From assembly GCA_016792845.1 (NCBI GenBank), contig JAEUKH010000042.1, positions 1 to 64,000 of the forward strand: DNA of 64,000 nt. The letters run 5' to 3'. Positions 36,828 through 45,555 of the stretch are shown piece after piece. The notes beneath the pieces are model-generated. The model saw nothing but the letters and a program-made list of their open reading frames with translations, was not told the origin of the DNA and did not search any database. Position 1 is the stretch's first letter. Each line of letters opens with the position of its first letter. Position numbers and translations under genes: made by a program. The DNA is from Myxococcales bacterium. GTDB taxonomy: Bacteria; Myxococcota_A; Polyangia; Polyangiales; Ga0077539.

Positions 36828-37573
36828 TCGACCTCGACGCAGCGCTCAGCCTCGTCGCACCGGGCGCCGCGTGGCTGCGGTCGCACGGCACCCTGATCGT
36901 CGCAGACCTCCACGCGGGCTACATTCAGACCCTCCAGAAGCGGGGCTTTGCGCTCCCCGACGACGCCGACACGGGGCTCCTGGCGCGGCTCCGGGGCCTC
37001 TGCGCGCGCACCCAACCGCGGCGCATCGTCGTCGCCGGAGACCTCGTCCACGGCGCCCCTGCGGCCGACCCGCGGCGCGGCCCCGAGAGCCCCCTCGACG
37101 CGCTCCTCGCGGCCCTTCGCGGCGTCGAACTCGTGGTGGTGATGGGCAACCACGACCGCGCCCTCGGCACCGCCCTCACCGACCGCGGCGTCACCGTCTG
37201 CGAGCACCACACCGAGGGGCCCTACACGGTCTTCCACGGAGACGACGACCCCGCCGCCCTCGCCCCCCGCGTCGCCGCCGCGCGGGCCACCTCAGGCCGG
37301 GTCGTGCTCGGTCACTTTCACCCCGCCCTCTCGCTCAACGACCGCCGCGGCGCCCACGCGCGCCTCGCGGCCTTCGCGTGGGGTCCCGGCCTCCTCTGCC
37401 TTCCGGCCTTCTCGCCGTGGGCCCGGGGCGCCGACCTGCGCAACCCCGCGTACGCCGCCCCCATCGAGGCCCTGGTCGACCCCAAGGCCCTTCAGCTCGC
37501 CGTCTGCGTAGGCCCCGAGGTCATCGCCACCGGGAGCCTCGCCGCCGTACGCCGCGTCGCCCGCCGCGCCTAG
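36824..37573 (+). CDS. pdeM: Ligase-associated metallophosphoesterase PdeM
   Basis: 249 residues from the GTG overlapping the helicase stop. Metal ligands in VADLHAGY, VVAGDLVHG, VMGNHDRAL and LGHFHP define a calcineurin-like phosphoesterase, and the pairing with the Lhr-like helicase matches the ligase-associated DNA repair cassette. Presumed to process DNA 3' or 5' ends or phosphodiesters. The exonuclease and ligase of the cassette are not in this window. Confidence 0.85.
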   Translation: MIDLDAALSLVAPGAAWLRSHGTLIVADLHAGYIQTLQKRGFALPDDADTGLLARLRGLCARTQPRRIVVAGDLVHGAPAADPRRGPESPLDALLAALRGVELVVVMGNHDRALGTALTDRGVTVCEHHTEGPYTVFHGDDDPAALAPRVAAARATSGRVVLGHFHPALSLNDRRGAHARLAAFAWGPGLLCLPAFSPWARGADLRNPAYAAPIEALVDPKALQLAVCVGPEVIATGSLAAVRRVARRA

Positions 37574-37654
37574 GGTGTCGGCGCGCCCCCCTCGAACGAG
37601 CGGGCTGAGGTCATTTCGGTAAACGCACGCAACGCAGACGCGGCGCAGCCCGGT

Positions 37655-37714
37655 CTGCCGATACGTCAGGGCGTATCTGCCGATACGTCAGGGCGTATCT
37701 GCCGATACGTCAGA
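37655..37714. repeat. 22-bp tandem repeat with alternating inverted half-sites
   Basis: Two full and one 16-bp partial copy of a 22-bp unit. Each unit contains GATACGTCAGGGCGTATC, i.e. GATACG and its complement 6 bp apart. The five half-sites begin at 37661, 37673, 37683, 37695 and 37705, spacing 10-12 bp, about one helical turn each. Candidate protein-binding array or stem-loop cluster. Confidence 0.85.
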
Positions 37715-37840
37715 AGCCCGCGCAGAAGGGCCATTGGTGAACGGCGATGGCCCATCGCGGCCGCGACGAGCCTCTCGGAGCCGCCAGCGTCTCGCGCCAA
37801 ACGCACGGCAACCGCCGTCGCGCGACGCTGCGTGCGCCCC

Positions 37841-37890
37841 AAAAGCGAGAGCCCCGGCAGACTCTCTGAAGCGAGAATCACCAGGGCTCA
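37841..37890 (-). terminator. Terminator of the rplU-rpmA operon
   Basis: Read on the minus strand: GAGCCC (37884-37889) pairs with GGGCTC (37849-37854), with an inner stem GATTCTC/GAGAGTC (one G-U), followed by TCGCTTTT. It lies about 26 nt past the rpmA stop. Confidence 0.65.
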
Positions 37891-37915
37891 GCGCATCGCG
37901 CGAGGTGCGCAGCGA

Positions 37916-38176
37916 TCAGGCGGTGGCCGGCACCACGCTGACGCGCTTCTTGTCACGGCCGTCGCGGTGAAACTTCACCACGCCGTCGGTGAGCGCGAAG
38001 AGCGTGTAGTCTTTGCCCGTGCCCACGTTCTTGCCAGCGTGGATGCTGCTGCCGACCTGACGCACGATGATGCCACCGGCGCGGATCGCTTCGCCCGCGT
38101 AGACCTTCACGCCACGAAACTGCGCGCTGCTGTCGCGACCGTTGCGTGACGAACCCTGACCTTTTTTGTGTGCCAT
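37916..38176 (-). CDS. rpmA: 50S ribosomal protein L27
   Basis: 86 residues; MAHKKGQGSSRNGRDSSAQF and VGTGKDYTLFAL are the L27 signature. The N-terminus begins directly with AHKKG, as in Gram-negatives, with no cleaved leader as in Firmicutes. It sits near the peptidyl-transferase centre in the ribosome. Six nt downstream of rplU, standard L21-L27 order. Confidence 0.97.
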   Translation of the reverse strand: MAHKKGQGSSRNGRDSSAQFRGVKVYAGEAIRAGGIIVRQVGSSIHAGKNVGTGKDYTLFALTDGVVKFHRDGRDKKRVSVVPATA

Positions 38177-38182
38177 GGCGCT

Positions 38183-38491
38183 TCAGCCCTCGATCCCAGT
38201 GATACGAATCTCAGTGAAACACTGACGGTGGCCCTTCTTGCGGCGGTAGTTCTTGCGCCGCTTGAGCTTGAACACGATCACCTTCTTGGCGCGGTCTTGC
38301 GCGACGATCTGCGCGTTGACCTTGGCGCCCGAGACCGTGGGCGTGCCGACCTTGATGGCCTCGCCACCGAGGAGCAAAACATGATCGAAGGTGACGGTAG
38401 CGCCCTTGTCACCGGCGAGCTTCTCGACACGAAGGGTGTCGCCTTGGCTCACTCGGTACTGCTTGCCACCCGTCTGAATGACGGCGTACAT
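38183..38491 (-). CDS. rplU: 50S ribosomal protein L21
   Basis: 102 residues; MYAVIQTGGKQYRVSQGD and KLKRRKNYRRKKGHRQ are diagnostic. TTGGAGGT precedes the ATG by about 6 nt. Binds 23S rRNA. First gene of the rplU-rpmA operon; obgE, its common neighbour, is not here. Confidence 0.97.
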   Translation of the reverse strand: MYAVIQTGGKQYRVSQGDTLRVEKLAGDKGATVTFDHVLLLGGEAIKVGTPTVSGAKVNAQIVAQDRAKKVIVFKLKRRKNYRRKKGHRQCFTEIRITGIEG

Positions 38492-38561
38492 GAAAAACCT
38501 CCAAGTTATCCCGGCGTCGCGGCATCACCAACGTGCCACCACGCCGACGGAAGGGGGGCGG

Positions 38562-38591
38562 ACCCTACCCCCGCCTTCACAACCCCGTCAA
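38562..38591 (-). promoter_or_regulatory. Candidate sigma70-type promoter for rplU-rpmA
   Basis: On the minus strand TTGACG (38586-38591), 18-nt spacer, TAGGGT (38562-38567), about 70 bp upstream of the rplU ATG, in the short gap after mutL. Confidence 0.4.
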
Positions 38592-38594
38592 GCG

Positions 38595-40571
38595 TCAGCG
38601 CCCCACTTTTCGCTCAAGCTCACCCCAGCGCAGCGAAAACACCACCGGGCGCCCGTGCGGGCAGTGCCCCGCAAAGTCGACCGTGTCGAGCGCCCTGAGC
38701 AGCGCCCGCGCCTCGTCGTCGGCCACCGCCTCGCCGCCCCGCAGCGAGCCGTGACAGGCCATGGTGGCCAACACGAGGTCGACGGCGCGCGAGAAGTCGT
38801 AGCCCTGACGCGAGAGCTCGGCCACAAGGTCGCGCACGAGCCGCCGCGGGTCTGCGCGGGTCAACAGCGCGGGAACGGCCCGCACCGCCACCGTCGTCGG
38901 GCCGAGGGTCGAGAGCTCGACGCCGATGCGCAAGAGCGCCGCGCTGTGCTCTTCGAGCAGGGCCACCTCGTCGGCGCCGAGCTCGACCCGCTCGGGCACC
39001 AGCAGCGGCTGCATCGCGACGCTGCGCGCGGCGAAGCTCTTGCGAAGACGCTCAAAGGTCACCCGCTCGGCCGCGGCGTGCTGATCGAGAATCACCACGC
39101 CCCCTTCGCCTTCACAAACCAGGTACATCTTGCGCACCTGGCCCACATAGTGGAGCCCCGAAAAGGTGCTGCTCGCGCTGAGCCCCGAGTCGCCGCGCGG
39201 AGCCGCCTCGGCGTGGGGCCCCTCGTCGCGGACGGGCTCCGAGCTGCGCGAAGCCCCCCCCCGCGGCGGGCTCACCTCGGCGTACGGCATCGGGGGGTAG
39301 GGCGCTTGCTTCAGCCGACCCCAGGGGTCTTGGGGCGCCTCGGTCTCGGGCAGCTCGGTCACGAACGCGGTCAGCGCGCGGCCCACCCCGAGCGCCCCGG
39401 GGTCAGCACGCTCGGGCAACGGCACCATCGGAGCGGGTGAGGGCCTCGGTTCGGCGGCACCAGGCGACGCGTCGCGCTCCGCGTCGGCCGTGGTCGAGGC
39501 GGCGCCGCGGGCTTCGAGCGCGGGCCCCTGCGGCAGGCGCTCGCTCCAGAACGCGTCGGGGCGGGTGACGGCGCGGGTCCACGGGGCGTTCGCGGCGCTG
39601 TCGCGAATGACCGTCATCACGGCCTCAAAGATCTGCCCCTGAGATTGAAACCGCACCTCACTCTTCTGAGGATGCACATTCACATCAACCTCCTCAGGCG
39701 GAACCTGCACAAACACCGCCCCCACCGGGTACCGCCCCGCGTCGAGGGTGCTCCCGTACGCCTGCGCCACCGCCCGCATCAGCACCTTGTCTTTGACGTG
39801 CCGCCCGTTGACATACAGCGCCAGATGCGAGGCCCCCGTCCGCGCCCGCTCGGGCGCCCCGAGGAGCGCCGTCACCCGCACCGCGCCCCGCGCCCCCCGC
39901 AGGTCGGCCAAGGTCTCGTCGGGCCACACCTCGCGCACCCGCGCGGCCACATCGGGGTGACGCAAAAACTCACGAACCACCTTGCCGTCGCGACGAATCA
40001 CAAAGCGCACGTCAGGCCGACTCAGGGCCATCCGGACCACCGTCTCGACACACGCCGCACCCTCGGTCGGCGGCGTGCGCATGAATTTACGACGCGCCGG
40101 AGTGTTGAAAAACAAATCTTCTACCGACACCGTAGTCCCCACGGCGCAGCCCGCGGCCTTGACCACCGCCGGGGCGCCGCCCTCGACGAGACACTCGGCC
40201 CCTTCGAGGGCCCCCCGCGCCCGCGACACCATCCGCAGCCGCGAGACCGAACCGATCGACGGGAGCGCCTCACCTCGAAAGCCATAGGTCGCCACCCCGA
40301 TGAGGTCGTCGGCCGAACGGATCTTGCTCGTGGCGTGGCGCACCACCGCCATCGCCAGGTCGTCGGGGCCCATCCCCGCGCCGTCATCGGTGACCGCGAG
40401 CCGCGCGAGGCCGCCCCCGTCGATGCTCACGGTCACCGTCTCAGCGCCCGCGTCGAGGGCGTTCTCGACCAGCTCTTTGACCACCGAGGCGGGCCGCTCG
40501 ACCACCTCACCCGCTGCGATCTGGTTGGCCACGTCGGCGGCCAAGAGTGCAATCACTGCCACGGGCGGCAC
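38595..40571 (-). CDS. mutL: DNA mismatch repair protein MutL (endonuclease type)
   Basis: 658 residues. N-terminal GHKL ATPase: IAAGEVVERPASVVKELVENALDAGA, TDDGAGM, YGFRGEALPSI, GTTVSVEDLFFNTPARRKF. A variable Pro/Ser/Glu linker (~340-455), then the C-terminal dimer/nuclease domain with the metal motif DQHAAAERVTFE (D496), ACH and CPHGRP, so this MutL should nick DNA itself, as in organisms without MutH. The codons over LFFNTPARRKF are AT-rich (minus strand, ~40083-40130). No mutS nearby. Divergent from the kinase pair. Confidence 0.95.
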   Translation of the reverse strand: MPPVAVIALLAADVANQIAAGEVVERPASVVKELVENALDAGAETVTVSIDGGGLARLAVTDDGAGMGPDDLAMAVVRHATSKIRSADDLIGVATYGFRGEALPSIGSVSRLRMVSRARGALEGAECLVEGGAPAVVKAAGCAVGTTVSVEDLFFNTPARRKFMRTPPTEGAACVETVVRMALSRPDVRFVIRRDGKVVREFLRHPDVAARVREVWPDETLADLRGARGAVRVTALLGAPERARTGASHLALYVNGRHVKDKVLMRAVAQAYGSTLDAGRYPVGAVFVQVPPEEVDVNVHPQKSEVRFQSQGQIFEAVMTVIRDSAANAPWTRAVTRPDAFWSERLPQGPALEARGAASTTADAERDASPGAAEPRPSPAPMVPLPERADPGALGVGRALTAFVTELPETEAPQDPWGRLKQAPYPPMPYAEVSPPRGGASRSSEPVRDEGPHAEAAPRGDSGLSASSTFSGLHYVGQVRKMYLVCEGEGGVVILDQHAAAERVTFERLRKSFAARSVAMQPLLVPERVELGADEVALLEEHSAALLRIGVELSTLGPTTVAVRAVPALLTRADPRRLVRDLVAELSRQGYDFSRAVDLVLATMACHGSLRGGEAVADDEARALLRALDTVDFAGHCPHGRPVVFSLRWGELERKVGR

Positions 40572-40668
40572 CGTATCATTCCTCTGGCGTCATGTTTGCC
40601 TGTTTGACCCTGACTGAGAGGCGATGCTAGCGTGCGAAGGCGGTGGTGGAGTACGTCGCAAATCGGTC

Positions 40669-43236
40669 ATGAAGCAGCCCCCTACGAGCGACCGTGACCA
40701 AGAAAGCGCGAGCGGCGCGCGCCCCGACGAGGGCGCCGCGACGATTCGCCCGCCTGCGCGCTCGAACACGGTCAACGGCGCGGTGGCCGCGACCACCTCG
40801 GGCATGCTCGGCGCGGCGCCGCTCTCAGCCAACGCCGCGGTCTTGAGCAAGTCACCCGTGTCAACGCCCGCGGCCCTCACCCCCGGGGGCACGCTCGTCT
40901 CTGGCCGCGGCGGCTCGGTCTTGCGCGCCCCCTCGGCGGCCCCTGTGCAACCTCCGTTGCAAGCGCATGCGCACCCGTCGCCCGCGTTGGGGGCTGGGGT
41001 GCGCTCGGCGGTGCCCACCCACGCGCCGGGCGCCAACGCGCTGCGCGGCCCGAGCATGAATCGCCCGCCGCCGGCCGCCCTCGCGACGCTGGTCGACGAC
41101 AGCCCGCCGCAGCTCGCGCAGCCCAAACGGCCCACCGCCGCGGCCCTCGCGACGCTGGTCGACGACAGCCCCCTCGACATCAAGGCGACGCTGCTCCAGC
41201 CCGCGATTCAGCTTGAGTCTGACGAGACCGCAGCGATCGCCGCGCCGCCCCCCGACGCCGACCCGAACGCGACGCTGCTCAACCCCGCGCGGGGTGCGCC
41301 CGCGGCGACGCTCAGGCCCGCGGTGCGGGGCACCCAACCAGGCTTTGTGGGCGCGCCGCAGCGCCCCGTGCAGACCGCGGCGCGTCCGGTGACGCGTCAG
41401 GCTCAGAATGCTTCTCCCGAGAGCGAGTCGGTCTCGACCGACCCGTCGGTGGCCATCCCCGCCGATGAGCGCACCTCGGTCCATCAGAACGCGCTGCCGC
41501 GTTCGACTGCTGCGAATATGGCCCCCCCGAGCGACCACGACGCCGACGCCCTCATTGACAGCCCGACGGTGGCCATCAAAACCGTGGGCCCCGCCCCAAC
41601 CACCGAGACCGTCGAGACCATGGAGCCCGAAGAGCCCGACCTCACGGGCTCCACCGTGGCCGGGCGCTACCGCGTCACGCGTCGCTTGGGCGAGGGCGGC
41701 ATGGGGGTCGTGTACGGCGCCGTCGACGAGCGCCTCGAAAAGCACGTCGCCATCAAGGTGCTCAAAGAAGAGTACTCGCGCCGCCAAGACGTGGTCGCGC
41801 GCTTCACCCAAGAGGCCAAGAGCGCCGCCAAGATCAAGCACGAGAACGTGCTCGACGTGACCGACTACGGCCGCACCGAGGTGGGCAGCTTCTACATCGC
41901 GATGGAGCTCCTCGTGGGCACCGACCTCGCCGATGTGCTCCAGCGCGAGCAGACCGTGGCCCTCGAGCGCGGCGTCGAGATCGCGATGCAGGTCTGCCGC
42001 GCCCTCGCGGCGGCCCACAAGCAAGGCGTCGTGCACCGCGACCTCAAGCCCGAGAATGTCTTCCTCGTGCGGGGGGCCGACAACCGCGAGGTCGTCAAGA
42101 TCGTCGATTTCGGCATCGCCCAGCTCAAAGACGACGGCGGCGGCGGCGGCGGCAAGAAGCTCACCCGCACCGGCATGATCTTCGGCACCCCCGAGTACAT
42201 GTCGCCCGAACAAGCCTCGGGCAAGCCCATCGATCAGCGGGTCGACATCTACGCCGTGGGCATCATCCTTTACGAGATGTTCTCGGGCCGGGTGCCCTTC
42301 ATGGGCGACACCTTCATGGGTGTCTTGACCCAACACATGTTCGAGCACCCCAAGCCCATCCTTGAGGTCAACCCGGCCGCGCCGGTGACGCCCGAGCTCG
42401 AAGCCATCATCAACAAGGCCCTCGCCAAAGACCCCGGCCAGCGCTACGCCACGATGACCGACCTCGCCGACGACCTGGCGCGGTTTCGCGACGGCAACCG
42501 CCCCTCGGCGATGATGGCCCTCTCAGGCGACTCGCTCAACCGCACCGCCCTGTCGAACGCGGGGCCCTCGCCCAGCGCCTCGCTGGTGCCCGGCGCCGCG
42601 AGCGGCGTCACCGCGTCGCGCACCCTCGAAGGCGAGCTGCCCAACCAACAAGCCAAGCGCGGCCGCACCATCGCCATCGCCGCGAGCGTGGTGGCCGTGC
42701 TCGCCATCGGCATCGCCGTGGTAGCCCTCGCCGGCGGCAACGACACGACGACGCCCACCGCCGAGCCCCGGGTGACGCCCACGCCCACGCCCACGCCGAC
42801 GCCCACGCCCCCCCCCGCGCAGCGCCCCGCCGCGCGGCCCACGCCCACGCCGCCGGTGGTGCCGACGCCTACGCCGCCGGTGGTGCCGACGCCGCCCGCC
42901 GCGGTGATGGTGCGGGTTCGCTTCGCCGTGCGCGGCGCGACCGACGTTCGCCTCGACGCCCTGCGTGACAACGGCGCCCAGGCCTTCACCTGCCTCACCC
43001 TGCCCTGCGAGCAATCGCTCGAACGAGGGGTCGCGCTGCGGCTCACCGCGAGCACTTCGCGGCGGCGGGTGACCCAAAGCTTCACCCCGACCCGCGACGG
43101 CGAAGAGGTCTCGCTCGAGTTCGCGAGCAACCGCCCCAGCCGGCCCAACAACACCGCGCCGACGGGGCCCTCGCCCACCGGCGAGTGTCGCCCACGTCGC
43201 GATCCCGTCACCGGGCTCCTTCAGCCTTGTTTCTAG
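40669..43236 (+). CDS. Membrane Ser/Thr protein kinase with long N-terminal linker
   Basis: 855 residues from ATG 40669 (an in-frame ATG at 40624 is less coding-like). The N-terminal ~330 residues are disordered Pro/Ala/Thr-rich with repeated ALATLVDDSP and DPNATLL motifs. Kinase domain ~333-615: LGEGGMGVVY, VAIKVLK, VVHRDLKPENVF, VDFGIA, GTPEYMSPEQ. A transmembrane helix lies at ~668-690, followed by a Thr-Pro repeat and a small extracytoplasmic PEGA-like domain with paired Cys. Unusually the long linker is on the cytosolic N side. Ten nt upstream of a second kinase. Confidence 0.92.
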   Translation: MKQPPTSDRDQESASGARPDEGAATIRPPARSNTVNGAVAATTSGMLGAAPLSANAAVLSKSPVSTPAALTPGGTLVSGRGGSVLRAPSAAPVQPPLQAHAHPSPALGAGVRSAVPTHAPGANALRGPSMNRPPPAALATLVDDSPPQLAQPKRPTAAALATLVDDSPLDIKATLLQPAIQLESDETAAIAAPPPDADPNATLLNPARGAPAATLRPAVRGTQPGFVGAPQRPVQTAARPVTRQAQNASPESESVSTDPSVAIPADERTSVHQNALPRSTAANMAPPSDHDADALIDSPTVAIKTVGPAPTTETVETMEPEEPDLTGSTVAGRYRVTRRLGEGGMGVVYGAVDERLEKHVAIKVLKEEYSRRQDVVARFTQEAKSAAKIKHENVLDVTDYGRTEVGSFYIAMELLVGTDLADVLQREQTVALERGVEIAMQVCRALAAAHKQGVVHRDLKPENVFLVRGADNREVVKIVDFGIAQLKDDGGGGGGKKLTRTGMIFGTPEYMSPEQASGKPIDQRVDIYAVGIILYEMFSGRVPFMGDTFMGVLTQHMFEHPKPILEVNPAAPVTPELEAIINKALAKDPGQRYATMTDLADDLARFRDGNRPSAMMALSGDSLNRTALSNAGPSPSASLVPGAASGVTASRTLEGELPNQQAKRGRTIAIAASVVAVLAIGIAVVALAGGNDTTTPTAEPRVTPTPTPTPTPTPPPAQRPAARPTPTPPVVPTPTPPVVPTPPAAVMVRVRFAVRGATDVRLDALRDNGAQAFTCLTLPCEQSLERGVALRLTASTSRRRVTQSFTPTRDGEEVSLEFASNRPSRPNNTAPTGPSPTGECRPRRDPVTGLLQPCF

Positions 43237-43245
43237 GAGGATCGC

Positions 43246-45534
43246 GTGACCGAGCCCGCCCCCGAAGCTGACGGCGCCCGCGGCGCGCAAGGTGCCGCAG
43301 CGCCCGCCGAGGTGCTGCCGCGAAAATTCGGCAAATACACCCTGCTTCGGAGCCTCGCCAAAGGCGGGATGGCCGAGCTCTACCTCGCGCTCCATCGCTC
43401 GCTCGCGGGCTTCGAGCGCCTGGTGGTGATCAAGCGCATCTTGTCAGAGTTCGGGCGCGACCAGGCCTTCATCACGATGCTGCTGCAAGAGGCGCGCATC
43501 GCGGCGACCTTCTCGCACCCGAACATCGTCACCATCTTCGACGTCGGTCAGGCCGAGGGCGAGTACTTCATCGCGATGGAGCACATCCATGGCGAAGACC
43601 TCCGCTCGGTGGTGCGCGCCATGAAGCCGCGGGCGGTGAAAGAGTTTCCGCTCGAGCACGCGCTGGCCATCGGCCTCGGCGCGGCCGCGGGGCTCGCCTA
43701 CGCCCACGAGAAGAAAGACCTGCATGACAGCCCGCTGCAGGTCGTACATCGCGACATTTCACCGCAGAACCTGGTCATCACCTACACCGGCGACGTGAAG
43801 GTGGTCGATTTCGGCATCGCCAAGGCCACGCTCACGCGGGTCGATTCGGGCGCCTCGGTCGGCCGCGAGACCCTCGACCGCTTCACCGACGTCACGGGCT
43901 CGGGCACCCGCGAGAAGGCCGACGGCCCCGAGCACGACACCAAGGCCGGGCAGATCAAGGGCAAGATCCCTTACATGTCGCCCGAGCAGGCCCGCGGCGA
44001 GGCCCTCGACGCCCGCTCTGACATCTTCTCGCTCGGCATCATCCTTTGGGAGCTTTGCACGGGTCGGCGCCTCTTTCGCGGCCCCAACGAGCAAGACACC
44101 CTGCGGATGATCACCGACGGGCAATACCCCGGGGCCCGCAACACCAACCCGCGGGTCAGCGAGGCCCTCGATCGGGTGCTGATGAAGGCCATCGCCCCGA
44201 GCGTGGTCGACCGGTACCAGAGCGCGCGCGAGCTCCAGTCTGACCTCGAATCGGTGATCCACGCCGAGCGGGTGCCGGTCTCGACGGTGGCCCTCGGCAA
44301 GTGGATGGAGATGCTCTTCGAAGACCGCATCGCCGCCCAACGCGCCGCGCTCGCCGAAGGCAAACAGCTCGCCGACGTGCTGGCCGCTGAAGACCCCGAC
44401 CCCGACCCCTCGGGGGTGAACACCATCCCCCCGAAGGTGGCCGACGCGGTGCCGCCCCGGGCCTCGCGCCGCCCCCTCGTCGCCGCCGGGCTCGTGGCCC
44501 TGTTCGGGGTCGCCGTCGCCGCCTGGGCCCTCACCCGCCCCCCTCCGACGCAGACGGTGACGCCAGCCGCGGCCGCAGGCGCCATCGTGATCGACTCGGC
44601 CCCCGAGGGGGCCCACATCTGGATCAACGACGCCGTCACGCCCCACCGCACCCCTCACACCCTCACGGGGCTCACCACCGGGGCCGACGCGCGCTTCCGG
44701 GTGCGCCTCACGGCCGAGGGGTACGAGCCCTTCAGCGCCGAGGTTCAGCTCACCGAGGCCCAGCCACGGGGGGTCATCAACGCCCGGCTCGAGCGGGCCC
44801 GCGCCAACGGCATGGCGATTCTGTCATTGTCGACCACGCCCGCGGGCGCCCGTGTGGTGGTCGACGGGCGCGAGCTCACCGGAGTCACACCGCTCGACAT
44901 CCCCGAGCTGGCCCCCGCGGTCGAGCACACCATCGTCATTCGGCACCCCGACGCCGTCGACGAGACGCTCACCTTTGTCGGCGTCGCGGGCCGCGTCGAG
45001 AACCGCGCCGTGGCCCTCCGAGAGCGCCCCCTCGGGCCGGCCGAGGCCTTCGTGAACGTGGCCCTCGAGCCCCCCGAGGCCCGCCTTCGGGTCGACACCC
45101 AAGAGGCCGCGGGGGCGTCGCCGTACCACCTCCGGGTGTCGACCGCCCGCCCGATCACCCTGGTCGCGAGCGCCCCGGGGCACACCTCGGAGTCGCGGGT
45201 GCTCAGGCCCCGGGCGGGCGAGACGCTGGCCCTGCCGCCGATTCACCTCTCGCACATTCACGCCGGGCACGCGCCCCCGGGGCCCGCAGCCCCCGCGACG
45301 CCGCCCGCGCCGGTTGACAACCGACCGGGTCGCCTCACCATCGGCTCGACCCCGTGGTGCAACGTCACCGTCGACCGTCAAGCGCACGGCCAGACCCCGG
45401 TGGTGGGGCTGAGCCTGCCCCCCGGCCGTCACACGGTGCTCTGCGTCAACCCCGAGGCGGGCACCCAGACCCGTACGGTCGAGCTCCAGCCGGGGCAAGA
45501 CCTCCGCTTGAGAATTACCTTCCCCGGGTCATAA
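43246..45534 (+). CDS. Membrane Ser/Thr protein kinase with PEGA repeats
   Basis: 762 residues. The GTG start is fixed by AGGAGG at 43235-43240, overlapping the upstream stop. Kinase domain ~27-340: LAKGGMAELYLA, VVIKRIL, VVHRDISPQNLV (HRDIS instead of HRDLK, common in myxobacterial kinases), VDFGIAK, IPYMSPEQ. An insert of ~60 residues follows DFG. Transmembrane helix ~408-425; then four PEGA-like beta repeats (IVIDSAPEGAHIWIND, LSLSTTPAGARVVVDG, VALEPPEARLRVDT, LTIGSTPWCNVTVDR). Probably an envelope-sensing kinase co-expressed with its neighbour. Confidence 0.93.
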   Translation: MTEPAPEADGARGAQGAAAPAEVLPRKFGKYTLLRSLAKGGMAELYLALHRSLAGFERLVVIKRILSEFGRDQAFITMLLQEARIAATFSHPNIVTIFDVGQAEGEYFIAMEHIHGEDLRSVVRAMKPRAVKEFPLEHALAIGLGAAAGLAYAHEKKDLHDSPLQVVHRDISPQNLVITYTGDVKVVDFGIAKATLTRVDSGASVGRETLDRFTDVTGSGTREKADGPEHDTKAGQIKGKIPYMSPEQARGEALDARSDIFSLGIILWELCTGRRLFRGPNEQDTLRMITDGQYPGARNTNPRVSEALDRVLMKAIAPSVVDRYQSARELQSDLESVIHAERVPVSTVALGKWMEMLFEDRIAAQRAALAEGKQLADVLAAEDPDPDPSGVNTIPPKVADAVPPRASRRPLVAAGLVALFGVAVAAWALTRPPPTQTVTPAAAAGAIVIDSAPEGAHIWINDAVTPHRTPHTLTGLTTGADARFRVRLTAEGYEPFSAEVQLTEAQPRGVINARLERARANGMAILSLSTTPAGARVVVDGRELTGVTPLDIPELAPAVEHTIVIRHPDAVDETLTFVGVAGRVENRAVALRERPLGPAEAFVNVALEPPEARLRVDTQEAAGASPYHLRVSTARPITLVASAPGHTSESRVLRPRAGETLALPPIHLSHIHAGHAPPGPAAPATPPAPVDNRPGRLTIGSTPWCNVTVDRQAHGQTPVVGLSLPPGRHTVLCVNPEAGTQTRTVELQPGQDLRLRITFPGS

Positions 45535-45555
45535 CCCCTGCCGCCGTGAGCCTCT

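Larger units (their letters stand above)
37574..37915. other. 342-bp convergent intergenic region with repeat array and terminator
   Basis: Between the stops of pdeM and rpmA. It holds the phased GATACG/CGTATC array (37655-37714) and the rpmA-side terminator (37841-37890). A 71-codon open frame across it on the minus strand spans both structures and looks spurious. The rest shows nothing I can name. Confidence 0.7.

Noticed and set aside
37655..37714. CRISPR-like short repeats
   Set aside because: Units are directly tandem with no spacers, only 2.7 copies, and no cas genes are present.
37666..37881. Possible 71-codon gene on the minus strand between pdeM and rpmA
   Set aside because: It runs through the terminator hairpin and the 22-bp array; no RBS and Arg/Leu-rich low-complexity content.
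45311..45323. CGGTTG-A-CAACCG palindrome as another member of the dyad family
   Set aside because: Arms differ (CGGTTG) and it is GC-balanced within coding sequence; it could easily be chance.
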